A DNA stretch of 7,784 nt from assembly GCA_021805485.1 (NCBI GenBank), contig JAJZFF010000119.1, positions 1-7,784 on the forward strand, given 5' to 3'. Positions 1-7,260 of the stretch are shown here, one piece after another; the stretch's first letter is position 1; the number at the start of each line of letters is the position of its first letter. The position numbers were made by a program, and so were the translations under genes. The notes beneath the pieces were generated by a model. The model worked only from the letters and a program-made list of their open reading frames with translations. It ran no database searches and was not told the origin of the DNA. Origin of the DNA: Pseudomonadota bacterium. Its GTDB lineage: Bacteria > Pseudomonadota > Alphaproteobacteria > Acetobacterales > Acetobacteraceae.

Positions 1-2
1 CG

Positions 3-668
3 CAGCGCTTCGTCACCCCCGAGCCGCTCTATTTCACCTTCCGCAAGACGCTGCCCGAGGGCGAGGACGACCTGCTGAAGGCGATCCCGCGCAAGCAGCG
101 CGCCGTGGTGCGCAAGGCGATCGAGCGCGGGCTGACCAGCCGGATCGAGCACACGGTCGAGCCGTTCTTCTCGCTCTATGCCGAGAGCGTGCATCATCTC
201 GGCACGCCGGTCTTCTCGCGCCGCTATGTCCGCGCCCTGCTGGAAGGTCTTGGCCGGGATGTCGAGATCCTGACCGTGCGGCACGAGGACCGGCCGGTCT
301 GCGCCGTGCTGTCCTTCGTGTTCCGCGACGAGATCCTGCCCTATTACGCCGGCGGCGGGCCGGCGGCGCGGGGCGTCGGCGGTCATGACTTCATGTATTG
401 GGCGCTGATGCGCCGCGCCCGGGAGCGGGGGCTGAGCGGGTTCGATTTCGGCCGCAGCAAGGCCGGCACCGGCGCCTTCGACTTCAAGAAGAACTGGGGC
501 TTCGCGCCCGCGCCGCTGCCCTATTGCTTCGCGCTGGCGCCGGGTGCCGCGATCCCGGAGAACAACCCGCTCAATCCGAAATACCGCGCCATGATCGCGC
601 TCTGGAAGCGCCTGCCGCGGCCGGTGGTGAACCGGCTGGGCCCGGCGATCATCCGCGGCCTCGGGTGA
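3..668 (+). CDS. FemAB-like XrtA/PEP-CTERM system-associated protein, 3' part
   Basis: The reading frame is open from base 3 with no start codon that fits the family, so this is the last ~221 residues of a protein whose 5' end lies outside the window. The GTG codons at 105 and 108 lie inside conserved sequence (KAIPRKQRAVVRKAIERG) and are not real starts. The visible part has the C-terminal acyltransferase-like half of FemAB/GNAT-fold proteins: a basic KQR..VRKAIERGL stretch, the core motif FDFGRSKAGTGAFDFKKNWG, and a Pro-rich NPLNPKYR tail. The family is known from exosortase A exopolysaccharide clusters, typically at about 340 residues. It is thought to transfer an aminoacyl or acyl group to a glycan or precursor, but its exact reaction is not established. 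The gene ends 6 nt before the glycosyltransferase, so the two are probably cotranscribed. The family call is strong; the substrate is unknown. Confidence 0.88.
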   Translation, partial: QRFVTPEPLYFTFRKTLPEGEDDLLKAIPRKQRAVVRKAIERGLTSRIEHTVEPFFSLYAESVHHLGTPVFSRRYVRALLEGLGRDVEILTVRHEDRPVCAVLSFVFRDEILPYYAGGGPAARGVGGHDFMYWALMRRARERGLSGFDFGRSKAGTGAFDFKKNWGFAPAPLPYCFALAPGAAIPENNPLNPKYRAMIALWKRLPRPVVNRLGPAIIRGLG

Positions 669-674
669 GGGGCG

Positions 675-1859
675 ATGCATCTGCTGTTCCTTGCCCACCG
701 GCTGCCCTATCCGCCGAACAAGGGCGACAAGATCCGCTCCTTCCGCTGGCTGGATCATCTCAGCCGGAAATACGACGTCCATCTCGGCTGCTTCGTCGAC
801 CGGCAGGAGGACATGGCGCATGTCGAGACGCTGCGGCCCGGCCTCGCCTCGGTCGCGGCGATCCCGCTCGATCCGCGGCTGGCGCGGCTGCGCGCGCTCG
901 CCCGGCTGCGGCCCGGGATGCCGCTCAGCGTCGGCTATTTCCATGACCGGCGGCTGCGCGCCTGGGTGCGGCAGACGCGCCGGAACCACCCGATCGAGCG
1001 CGCATTGGTGTTCTCCAGCGCGATGGCGCCGTATCTCGACGATGCCGACGGGCTGCCGACGCTGTTCGACATGGTGGATCTCGATTCGGAGAAATTCGCC
1101 GCCTATGGCGCGGAGTCCGGCGGCCTTCGCGCGCTGGTCTGGCGGCGGGAGGCGCGCACGCTGCTCGCCCTCGAACGGGCCGCGACGGCGCGCTTCACCC
1201 GCACCTTCCTGGTTTCCGATGCCGAGCGCGACCGCTTCACCGCCCTGGCGCCGGAGACCGGGGCGCGGACCGAGGCGGTGCCGAACGGCGTCGATACCGG
1301 GTTTTTCGATCCGGGGCAGGACTGGCCCAACCCCTATCCGCCCGACCGGCCGGCCATCGTGTTCACCGGCGCGATGGACTACCGGCCGAACATCGACGCC
1401 TGCCTGTGGTTCGCCCAGAGCGTGATGCCCGACCTGGCGCGGGACCGGCCCGGGCCGGTGTTCCACATCGTCGGCGCCGATCCCGCGCCGCAGATCCGCG
1501 CGCTGGCGGCGCATCCATCCATCGACGTGCATCCCGACGTGCCCGACATCCGCCCCTATCTCCGTCACGCCGCCCTGGCGGTCGCGCCGCTGCGCATCGC
1601 CCGCGGCATCCAGAACAAGGTGCTCGAAGCCATGGCCATGGCCCGCCCCGTGCTGACCACCACCGCCGCCCTGACCGGCATATCCGCGATCGCCGGGCGC
1701 GATGCGCTGGTCGCCGATGACGCGGCGGCGATGCTCTCCGGCGCGCGGGCGATCCTGCGGGGCGAGTGGCCCGGGCTCGGTGCGGCCGGGCGGGCTTCGG
1801 TGATCGCGAATCACGGCTGGTCGACCGCGCTCGCAGCACTCGACCGGGTGCTCGCGTGA
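675..1859 (+). CDS. XrtA/PEP-CTERM system glycosyltransferase (GT-B fold, GT4-like)
   Basis: This 394-residue protein is a cytoplasmic GT-B glycosyltransferase of the clade found beside exosortase A. It probably adds a sugar from a nucleotide-sugar donor to a lipid-linked exopolysaccharide intermediate. The N-terminal signature HRLPYPPNKGDKIRSF (residues 8-23) is the acceptor-side glycine/basic loop of this clade. FDMVDLDSEKF (131-141) and the inter-domain PNGVD (203-207) follow. The C-terminal donor domain opens with FTGAMDYRPNIDA (230-242) and contains HIVGADP (264-270) and GIQNKVLEAMAMARPV (311-326), where the Glu of KVLEAM sits at the usual nucleotide-sugar-binding position. ATG 675 is preceded by GAGGGG and lies 6 nt after the upstream stop. 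The 3' end overlaps the exosortase start by 4 nt (GTGA), which implies translational coupling. The sugar and linkage cannot be read from the sequence. Confidence 0.93.
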   Translation: MHLLFLAHRLPYPPNKGDKIRSFRWLDHLSRKYDVHLGCFVDRQEDMAHVETLRPGLASVAAIPLDPRLARLRALARLRPGMPLSVGYFHDRRLRAWVRQTRRNHPIERALVFSSAMAPYLDDADGLPTLFDMVDLDSEKFAAYGAESGGLRALVWRREARTLLALERAATARFTRTFLVSDAERDRFTALAPETGARTEAVPNGVDTGFFDPGQDWPNPYPPDRPAIVFTGAMDYRPNIDACLWFAQSVMPDLARDRPGPVFHIVGADPAPQIRALAAHPSIDVHPDVPDIRPYLRHAALAVAPLRIARGIQNKVLEAMAMARPVLTTTAALTGISAIAGRDALVADDAAAMLSGARAILRGEWPGLGAAGRASVIANHGWSTALAALDRVLA

Positions 1860-3313
1860 GCGCTTCATGGCGCCGGGCCGGGCTGGCGCTTGCCCTCGGC
1901 ATCGTCGGGTTCGGCATCGTCTTCGCGCATGAGGCCGAGGCCGCCTATGGCGTCTGGTGGGCGTCGACGGCGTATAATCATTGCTTCCTGATCCTGCCGA
2001 TCGCGCTGTATCTGCTGTGGGAACGCCGCGCCGGGTTCGCCGCGCTTGAGCCCGCGGCCGAGCCGCGCGCGGCGCTGCTGGCGGTGCCCTTCGTGGTGGC
2101 ATGGTTCGTCGCCCAGCGCCTCGGCATCATGGAGGGCCGCCAGCTCGCCGCGATGGGGATCCTGCAATGCCTGCTGCTCGGCGTGCTCGGCCGGTCGGTC
2201 TACTGGCATTTTCGCGCGCCGTTCTGGTACCTGGTCTTCCTCGTGCCGTTCGGCAGTTTCCTGGTCGCGCCGCTCCAGCGTTTCACCGCCGAATTCGCCG
2301 CCGCCGGCCTGAGCCTGCTGGGGATCGCCCATTATTTGCACGGCACCACGATCGAGATCGCCGCCGGCGCGTTCCGCATCGCCCGGGCCTGCGCCGGGCT
2401 GCGCTTCCTGATCGCCGCCATCGCCTTCGCCGTGCTGTATGCGCTGGTGATCTTCCGCTCCACCGGGCGGCGGCTGGCGTTCATTGCCGTCTGTCTCGTC
2501 GTGCCGGTCATCGCGAACGGGTTCCGCGCGCTCGGCATCATCTGGCTCGGCTATGCCGAAGGCAGTGCGAAGGCCGCCGCGACCGATCACGTGCTGTACG
2601 GCTACATCTTCTTCTCGATCGTGCTGTTCGTGATCATCCTGCTCGGCCTGCCGTTCCGCGAGGATCACGCGCTGCCGGCGGTGGTGCCGGGCGCGCCGGC
2701 GCCGGCGGCGCGGGGCACGAGTCTGGTTGCCGCCCTCGCCGTGCTGGCGGTCAGCCTCGCCGGGCCGGCCGTCGCCTTCGCGCTGGACCGGCAGGCGCGG
2801 CAGACCGTCGTCGTGCCGCCGGCCAGGCTGGCCGGATGGCGCGCGGTTCCGACCCCTTCCGGCGGTCTGCCCGCCGGCGCCATCCGCCGCGACTTCGTCG
2901 ACCCCGACGGGTTCAGGGCGACGATCGTCGCCTTTCCGCCGGGCACCGCGCCGGAGCCGATCTTCGACCTGCGCCGCCGGCTCGGCCTGTTCAACCTGCG
3001 CGAAGTGCATCTCGGGCTGATCCGGGCAACGGGTTCCGGCGCGCCGAACTGGCAGCTCGCGGTGAGCAAGAACGGGCATCGCATGGCCGCGAGCGATCTC
3101 GTGATCGACGGCCGGCTTACCCTCGGCTCGCTGGTCACCCGCCTCTACATGCTGGACGACCTGTTCGCGGCCCGGGATGCGCAACTCGTGGTCGTGGTGA
3201 CGGCGCCGCGCGGCGGGCTGCCGACCGTTGCTGCCCTGCGCCATGTGCTGGCCAGCCCCGCGCTGACGCCCCCCGCCCTCGGCAAGATCGCCCGCGCCGC
3301 CGCGAACCGGTAG
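1856..3313 (+). CDS. xrtA: Exosortase A with fused C-terminal EpsI-like domain
   Basis: This is an inner-membrane cysteine transpeptidase-like enzyme that recognises PEP-CTERM sorting tails on exported proteins. I choose GTG 1856, which overlaps the preceding stop as GTGA and gives 485 residues. The frame stays open upstream, but that part only shadows the glycosyltransferase. About nine hydrophobic segments lie near residues 10-24, 42-55, 72-86, 98-112, 123-140, 184-200, 208-222, 247-265 and 289-308. The exosortase catalytic triad is intact: Cys179 in RACAGLRFL, Arg224 in ANGFRALGI, and His245 in TDHVLYGY. Residues ~309-485 form a soluble, presumably periplasmic EpsI-like domain, as is common in exosortase A. 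With its two upstream neighbours it forms the core of an exopolysaccharide/protein-sorting operon. No PEP-CTERM substrate is encoded in the window. The family call is very secure; the EpsI domain is more divergent. Confidence 0.95.
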   Translation: MSASWRRAGLALALGIVGFGIVFAHEAEAAYGVWWASTAYNHCFLILPIALYLLWERRAGFAALEPAAEPRAALLAVPFVVAWFVAQRLGIMEGRQLAAMGILQCLLLGVLGRSVYWHFRAPFWYLVFLVPFGSFLVAPLQRFTAEFAAAGLSLLGIAHYLHGTTIEIAAGAFRIARACAGLRFLIAAIAFAVLYALVIFRSTGRRLAFIAVCLVVPVIANGFRALGIIWLGYAEGSAKAAATDHVLYGYIFFSIVLFVIILLGLPFREDHALPAVVPGAPAPAARGTSLVAALAVLAVSLAGPAVAFALDRQARQTVVVPPARLAGWRAVPTPSGGLPAGAIRRDFVDPDGFRATIVAFPPGTAPEPIFDLRRRLGLFNLREVHLGLIRATGSGAPNWQLAVSKNGHRMAASDLVIDGRLTLGSLVTRLYMLDDLFAARDAQLVVVVTAPRGGLPTVAALRHVLASPALTPPALGKIARAAANR

Positions 3314-3319
3314 GCCCGA

Positions 3320-3335
3320 GCGGCGCGGGCGCCGC
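3320..3335 (+). terminator. GC-rich hairpin just after xrtA, weak terminator candidate
   Basis: GCGGCG (3320-3325) and CGCCGC (3330-3335) can form a 6-bp stem with a 4-nt loop starting 7 nt after the xrtA stop codon. There is no following T-tract, so it does not meet the standard for a Rho-independent terminator. It may only protect the 3' end or reflect GC-rich sequence. Confidence 0.25.
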
Positions 3336-3431
3336 ATCGACCGGGGATGGTATGTCGGCCGCCCCCCTTGGAAGCGGAAGATTTCGGCCGATCTTGAAGG
3401 GATGGGCCGGAGCGTCTCGGGGAGTGAGGGG

Positions 3432-3806
3432 ATGCGCGTGAGGAATGGCTGGCGACTGGGTCTGATGGCGCTGTGGTCTCTCGGCCTCGCCGGATGCGCC
3501 GGGCCGCACCTTGCCAGGACGATGAGCGCCTATGTCGGCAAGCCGGAATCGGCGCTGGTGGCGGCGCTGGGCGTGCCGGCCAGCCGCACCGAAAGCGGCG
3601 GGATCACCTATGATCGCTACGAGCGGACGATCACCTACTCGGTCCCCGGCTGGGTCGGCGGGCCGCTCTTCGTGGACCAGAGACCGGCGATCGGCGGAAT
3701 TCCCCCGGCCGTTCCGCCCCAGACCTATCACAATACCTGCACCGTGACCTTCGCCATCGTCGGCGGCGTGGTGCGTTCCTACACGGCGCACGGGTCCGTC
3801 TGCTGA
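3432..3806 (+). CDS. Small SmpA/BamE-like lipoprotein
   Basis: With the start at ATG 3432 the product is a 124-residue predicted lipoprotein. A GGAG at 3421-3424 is well spaced from this ATG. The in-frame ATG at 3402 would add ten polar residues before the signal peptide and is less likely. The signal peptide has a basic n-region (MRVRNGWR), a hydrophobic core, and a lipobox LAGC with the lipidated Cys at residue 22. Residues ~36-60 (YVGKPESALVAALGVPASRT) match the 'G-x-S/T-...-LG-x-P' pattern of SmpA/OmlA/BamE-like folds. Two further cysteines, Cys103 and the C-terminal Cys124, could form a disulfide across the last strands. This arrangement recurs in small alphaproteobacterial lipoproteins of unknown role. 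The gene lies 118 nt past xrtA, so a link to polysaccharide export is possible but unproven. Lipoprotein nature is strongly supported; function is not known. Confidence 0.83.
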   Translation: MRVRNGWRLGLMALWSLGLAGCAGPHLARTMSAYVGKPESALVAALGVPASRTESGGITYDRYERTITYSVPGWVGGPLFVDQRPAIGGIPPAVPPQTYHNTCTVTFAIVGGVVRSYTAHGSVC

Positions 3807-3833
3807 TCCTGCTTCATTCATCAACAGGATCGG
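3803..3833 (+). terminator. Hairpin overlapping the lipoprotein stop codon
   Basis: GATCCTG (3805-3811) pairs exactly with CAGGATC (3825-3831) around a 13-nt loop. The stem can extend outward by a T-G and a C-G pair to 3803 and 3833. It includes the TGA stop of the lipoprotein gene. No T-run follows, so it may be a weak or Rho-assisted terminator, or a 3'-end stabiliser. Confidence 0.35.
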
Positions 3834-4017
3834 GCGCTGCATACGGTCTGGACGAGGGCGCCGCTCAGGTGGCCGCGAGTGCGCCGGACACGATCGTCCT
3901 GGTCACGCCCCGGGCGAGCCGCTCGACGGCGCCGGACGGGCGGGCCGCGCCATGGCGCTACCGGATGCGCAGAACCGGCTTGCGGGCACCGTGTCTCCAT
4001 GCCAAGTTTTCCGGCAA

Positions 4018-4314
4018 ATGCCCGATAACGTCAGACCTTATGAAAAGGATCCGGGGCGCGGCGATGATCGGCTCTGGGCCGTTATCGCCACCATCGGCCG
4101 TGTTGTACGGATCGCCGACATTCATGCCAGCCACACCCGCGCCCAGGCTGACCAGATCTGGCGCGAGCAGCAGGTGCGGGCCTATCTCGGCTTTCTGCAA
4201 CGCTGCGAGCTGCCAGTGCCGCGCTATACGATCCGCTCGATGAGCCGCGCGCAATTGCCCCGCGGGTGGCGGCCGCTGCCGGCGCTCGGCTTTCTGAACG
4301 GGCGCATGTCCTGA
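4018..4314 (+). CDS. Possible small protein of unknown function
   Basis: I do not recognise this protein. From ATG 4018 it would be 98 residues; an ATG at 3952 in the same frame would give 120. Neither has a convincing ribosome-binding site. The 3952-4017 portion has a lower GC share at third positions than the rest, so 4018 is my choice. Support for coding is indirect: about three-quarters of third positions are G or C, and the composition is balanced and protein-like. There is a probable helix at DRLWAVIATIGRVVRIADIH, a charged stretch (RAQADQIWREQQVRAYLGFL), and an ending SRAQLPRGWRPLPALGFLNG. There is no signal peptide or obvious transmembrane segment. The missing start signal leaves open that this is the remnant of a longer gene. 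The antisense frame over the same bases looks less protein-like. Confidence 0.4.
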   Translation: MPDNVRPYEKDPGRGDDRLWAVIATIGRVVRIADIHASHTRAQADQIWREQQVRAYLGFLQRCELPVPRYTIRSMSRAQLPRGWRPLPALGFLNGRMS

Positions 4315-4716
4315 ATGGGCGCGGTGCCGCTCTCTCGGGACCGCGCAAGCAATGATCCGCCGTTCCGCTCCGGGAGAGACCTGGCCGCGAACCCGGCCCG
4401 GTGCGCGGGAGCGGTGCTCGTGATGAGGATGCCAGGCGCGGTCACCGGGGCTGGGTTGGCCTGCCGTGCTCCGGTATCGTCAGCCGCGCGTCCGTCCCCG
4501 GCGCCGTGAACGGCGCGGCGCCTTGTCGTCCGCCGTGGTGCATGGGCGCTCCCGTGGCCGTTCATCTGCGCCACCGAAAGGGTCGATCAAAAGATTTCAT
4601 TTGAACGATGGCGGGGACGGGCCAGATCCGGTGCGGACACGGCAGAGCGGAACGGGCCGGGACGATCCGTTCGGACGTGCACGAATTCAATGCAAATGCA
4701 GGTCTGGAACATAATC
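4315..4716. other. Gene-poor intergenic stretch upstream of the cupin gene
   Basis: About 400 nt with no convincing gene on either strand. Short open frames exist, but their products are rich in Arg, Ala and Pro and have no ribosome-binding site or recognisable motif, as expected by chance in GC-rich DNA. Two short dyads are visible: GCGCCG/CGGCGC at 4501-4516 (4-nt loop) and GAACGG/CCGTTC at 4650-4672 (11-nt loop). The second lies 45 nt ahead of the likely cupin start and could be an operator, but nothing confirms that. The last ~30 nt become AT-richer, as would suit a promoter and leader. I see no transposase remnant, tRNA or clear promoter. Confidence 0.5.
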
Positions 4717-5148
4717 ATGGGCAACGACATTCATAATTTCTTCGATCTTGACGAAATCAAGGCGAGATTTCCCGACACTGCGGATTCCGTGATTGTCGAT
4801 GCCTATCTGTCGGACAGTGAATCGGCTAGTTCCCGTGTCTTTCGTTTGTATCGGCCATTGCCGAGGCATTTTCACATGAATTGCGACGAGCACCTCCTGC
4901 TCCTGGATGGCGAGGCCGATTTCAGCCTGGCCGACGAGCCGCCGCGCCGGCTTCGCGCGGGCCAGATGGTGATGTTCCTGCGTCACGTCGTGCATGCGAT
5001 CCGGCCGGTCGAAGGCGCCGCCCCCGCGATATTCCTGACCGTCGACACGCCACGCCGCGCGCCGGACGATGTGCATTTCGTGGACCCGGCAGATGAGGCG
5101 GGCGCGCGCTTCGTGACCCATCTCGCGGGCTACGGTAGCCGCCGGTGA
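4717..5148 (+). CDS. Single-domain cupin protein
   Basis: This is a small beta-barrel cupin, probably a metal-binding enzyme or ligand-sensing protein; its substrate is not evident. Both cupin motifs are readable. With the start at 4717 (143 residues), motif 1 is RHFHMNCDEHLLLLDG, giving His51, His53 and Glu58 with the classic HxH-x4-E-x6-G spacing. Motif 2 runs from Gly82 (GQMVMFLRHVVHAIRP) and supplies His93. The four usual metal ligands are therefore present, although the P-x-G of motif 2 is replaced by L-R-H. ATG 4717 has a GGAA at 4706-4709, about 7 nt upstream. The ATGs at 4690 and 4696 are in frame but lack such a site. Codons up to about 4870 are only ~50% GC, below the later part of the gene and its neighbours, which hints at transfer or recombination. 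The gene lies 148 nt before the regulator; whether they are linked is unknown. Confidence 0.8.
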   Translation: MGNDIHNFFDLDEIKARFPDTADSVIVDAYLSDSESASSRVFRLYRPLPRHFHMNCDEHLLLLDGEADFSLADEPPRRLRAGQMVMFLRHVVHAIRPVEGAAPAIFLTVDTPRRAPDDVHFVDPADEAGARFVTHLAGYGSRR

Positions 5149-5178
5149 CGAACGGGTTCCGGGGCCCTCAGCGCCGAT

Positions 5179-5197
5179 GATCGGGAGGCGACCGATC
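5179..5197. other. Short dyad between cupin and regulator genes
   Basis: GATCGG (5179-5184) and CCGATC (5192-5197) are exact complements around a 7-nt spacer, 31 nt past the cupin stop. No T-run follows. It could be a weak terminator for the cupin gene or a binding site for control of the regulator gene; a 6-bp dyad can also occur by chance. The stretch from about 5208 to 5296 is AT-richer and probably holds the regulator promoter. It includes a TATGAT at 5262-5267 but no good -35 partner. Confidence 0.2.
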
Positions 5198-5296
5198 GCG
5201 TCGGACCGCGCACGTTGAACATTTCGTGCTATTTCCGTGCAGGCGGATTCGGTTTTTGTCATATGATGCCTTGGGAAACGTTGAAAAGTCGAAAGC

Positions 5297-7180
5297 ATGA
5301 CCATCGCCGACCATGTGCGTGAGATCGAATCCGTCTGGCAGGGCAATGCCAGCATGCGCGACCCCTATGTCATCCAGTCCTGGCGCCGCTGCCTCGATGA
5401 CTACCGCCTTGATCCTGCGGTGAACGCCGAAGCCGTCATCCTCCCCGAGGGACGGCTGAAGGAGCACCGCCAGCAGGCCGAGGGACTGATCGCCATCGCC
5501 CGGTCCGGCCTCGAGCGGCTTTATGGCAATGTCGCGAACCAGGCCTATGTCCTGCTCCTCGCCGACCGGGCTGGCGTCACCGTCGAATATCTCGGCGATC
5601 CCCGCTACGATGACGATCTGCGCCGCGCAGGGCTCTATCTCGGCTCGGACTGGGCCGAATCGCATGCCGGCACCTGCGCCGTCGGTGCCTGCATCGCCAC
5701 CGGCGAGGCGTTGACGATCCATCAGACCGACCATTTCGACATGACCCACACGCCGCTCTCCTGCACGGCGGCGCCGATCTACGATACCGCGGGGCAGCTT
5801 TCCGCGGTGCTCGACATCTCGCTCCTCAAATCGCCCGTGGAAAAGACCAGCCAGAACCTGGCCCGGCACCTTGTCACCACCACCGTGCGGCGCATCGAAC
5901 TCGCCAACCTGATGGAACGCACCCGGCGCCAGTGGGTGCTGCGTTTCGCCCTCTCTCCCGAGTTTCTTGATGTCGACCCCGAAGGCGGCATCGCGATCGA
6001 TGATTCCGGCCGCATCGCCGGCCTCACCCACGGCGCGGCGCGCATGCTCGCCCGCGCCGCGGGGCGCGACTGGCGCCGCCCGGAGCAGTTGATCGGCCAG
6101 CCGATCTCCCGCTTCCTCGATCTCTCGATCGACGATCTGCCCGCCCTGATGCGCGGCCGGCCAACCCATGAGCGCGTGCTCCGCGCCCGTGACGGCAACA
6201 TGCTCTTCGCCCATGCGATCGAGCCGCCGCCCCGTCCGCGCGCAGCACGGCAAACCCTGCCGCCCGCCCTCCGCCGCCTCGGCGGCGAGACGCCCGAGAT
6301 CAAGGCGCTTCAGGACCGTGCCGCGCGCTTTGCCCGCACCGACCTGCCGGTGCTGATCCACGGCGAAACCGGCACCGGCAAGGAATATCTCGCCCGCGCA
6401 ATTCACGAGGCGAGCGGCGCGAAAGGCCCCTTCGTCGCGGTCAACTGCGCTGCGATTCCGGAAACCCTGGCCGAATCAGAGCTGTTCGGCCACGCTCCCG
6501 GCGCGTTCACCGGAGCGGCCCCGCGCGGCCGCCGCGGCCTGATCGAGGAGGCGGATGGCGGCACGCTGTTCCTCGACGAGATTGGCGACATGCCGCTCTC
6601 CCTGCAGACCCGCCTGCTGCGCGTCCTTGCCGAACGCACGGTCCAGCCCCTCGGCGCCGCCCGCCCGCGCAAGGTCGGTTTCCGGTTGATCTCGGCCTCG
6701 CATCGCGACCTTCGCGCATTGGTCGCCGCGGGGAGCTTCCGCGAGGATCTCTTCTATCGGCTGAACGTCGCCGCGCTCAGCCTCCCGCCGCTGCGCAGCC
6801 GCGGCGATTTCGACTGGCTGCTCGCCCGTCTGCTGGCGACGCGGCAGCGCGAGGGGCGGCCGGTCCGTCTCGCGCCGGATGCCGCCGCCATGCTTCGCGC
6901 CCACCGGTGGCCGGGCAATCTGCGCGAACTCGACAACGTCCTCGCGGTGGCGACCGCCTTGTGCGAGGAAGGCGAAATCCGCGTTGCGGATCTTCCCGGC
7001 GGTCTTGGCCCGGTCTCCGTTCGAACGGAGGACGATGCGGCCGCTTCGCTCCGCGCCGCGCTCGATGGCTGTGGCGGCAATGTTTCCGCTCTCGCCCGCC
7101 GCCTGGGCTGCGACCGTACCACCTTGCACCGCCGGATGCGCCGCCTCGGCATCTCCGGCCGCCTCCGCCCGCAGCGCTGA
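5297..7180 (+). CDS. acoR: AcoR-like sigma-54-dependent activator (GAF, AAA+, Fis HTH)
   Basis: This 627-residue enhancer-binding protein activates transcription by RNA polymerase-sigma-54 using ATP. It begins with the AcoR-type segment [19 protein letters not shown] (22-40), followed by a GAF sensor domain (~67-200) and a PAS-like or linker region (~230-310). The AAA+ domain (~325-555) has Walker A GETGTGKE (356-363), the sigma-54-contacting GAFTGA loop (402-407), Walker B GGTLFLDE (421-428), [10 protein letters not shown] (481-490) with the arginine finger region, and WPGNLREL (538-545). A Fis-type helix-turn-helix lies at ~594-616 ([20 protein letters not shown]). All key motifs are intact, so it should be an active activator. 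AcoR proteins respond to acetoin and control acetoin/butanediol catabolism. The adjacent butanediol dehydrogenase-like gene and its sigma-54 promoter support a similar role here, but the ligand is inferred. ATG 5297 fits the family's N-terminus, although its ribosome-binding site (GAAAG) is weak. Confidence 0.93.
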   Translation: MTIADHVREIESVWQGNASMRDPYVIQSWRRCLDDYRLDPAVNAEAVILPEGRLKEHRQQAEGLIAIARSGLERLYGNVANQAYVLLLADRAGVTVEYLGDPRYDDDLRRAGLYLGSDWAESHAGTCAVGACIATGEALTIHQTDHFDMTHTPLSCTAAPIYDTAGQLSAVLDISLLKSPVEKTSQNLARHLVTTTVRRIELANLMERTRRQWVLRFALSPEFLDVDPEGGIAIDDSGRIAGLTHGAARMLARAAGRDWRRPEQLIGQPISRFLDLSIDDLPALMRGRPTHERVLRARDGNMLFAHAIEPPPRPRAARQTLPPALRRLGGETPEIKALQDRAARFARTDLPVLIHGETGTGKEYLARAIHEASGAKGPFVAVNCAAIPETLAESELFGHAPGAFTGAAPRGRRGLIEEADGGTLFLDEIGDMPLSLQTRLLRVLAERTVQPLGAARPRKVGFRLISASHRDLRALVAAGSFREDLFYRLNVAALSLPPLRSRGDFDWLLARLLATRQREGRPVRLAPDAAAMLRAHRWPGNLRELDNVLAVATALCEEGEIRVADLPGGLGPVSVRTEDDAAASLRAALDGCGGNVSALARRLGCDRTTLHRRMRRLGISGRLRPQR

Positions 7181-7202
7181 GCGCCACGGAACGCCACACA
7201 GG

Positions 7203-7221
7203 GGCGCCACACTGTGGCGCC
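7203..7221. promoter_or_regulatory. Palindrome, candidate activator binding site (UAS)
   Basis: GGCGCCACA (7203-7211) and TGTGGCGCC (7213-7221) form a perfect inverted repeat with 9-bp arms around one base. Two further CGCCAC copies lie upstream at 7182 and 7192, so half-sites are repeated. The palindrome centre is about 76 nt upstream of the start site predicted from the -24/-12 promoter, a plausible if rather close place for a sigma-54 activator to bind. An alternative is an RNA hairpin (8-bp stem, 3-nt loop) terminating the regulator transcript, though no T-run follows. Both functions are possible. Confidence 0.55.
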
Positions 7222-7260
7222 ATCCTGCCCGGCCGGCCGCGCATTTCCGCCGAATCCGGG

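Noticed and set aside
1865..3337. Long open frame on the minus strand opposite xrtA (about 490 codons)
   Set aside because: It is the antisense shadow of a secure exosortase gene. The product is dominated by Arg, Gly, Asp, Glu and Gln with no domain, a usual artefact of high-GC coding DNA.
2101..3441. Plus-strand frame of about 446 codons inside xrtA
   Set aside because: Arg/Ala/Pro-rich out-of-frame product overlapping the membrane protein; it carries no motif and only exists because stop codons are rare at this GC content.
4456..4471. TTGGC...TGCT resembling a sigma-54 promoter upstream of the cupin gene
   Set aside because: The spacing between GG and GC is 8 nt instead of the required 10, so it should not work as a -24/-12 element.
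4224..4574. Minus-strand frame of 116 codons in the gene-poor stretch
   Set aside because: Low-complexity Arg/Ala/Gly/Pro composition, no start signal, and overlap with the more plausible small plus-strand ORF.
5128..5140. GGCTAC-G-GTAGCC palindrome at the end of the cupin gene
   Set aside because: It lies in coding sequence with a 1-nt centre and no T-run, so it is not a credible terminator or operator.
5215..5267. TTGAAC (5215-5220) and TATGAT (5262-5267) as a -35/-10 promoter for the regulator
   Set aside because: The boxes are 41 nt apart, far beyond the 16-18 nt needed, and neither has a good partner at the right distance.
5212..5285. Repeated octamer ACGTTGAA at 5212-5219 and 5278-5285
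   Set aside because: Only 8 nt, 66 nt apart and without further similarity; it may be chance.
5168..6406. Long minus-strand open frame opposite the N-terminal half of the sigma-54 activator
   Set aside because: It lies entirely against a gene with clear domains and motifs. The predicted product shows no recognisable family, and no ribosome-binding site or promoter was seen.
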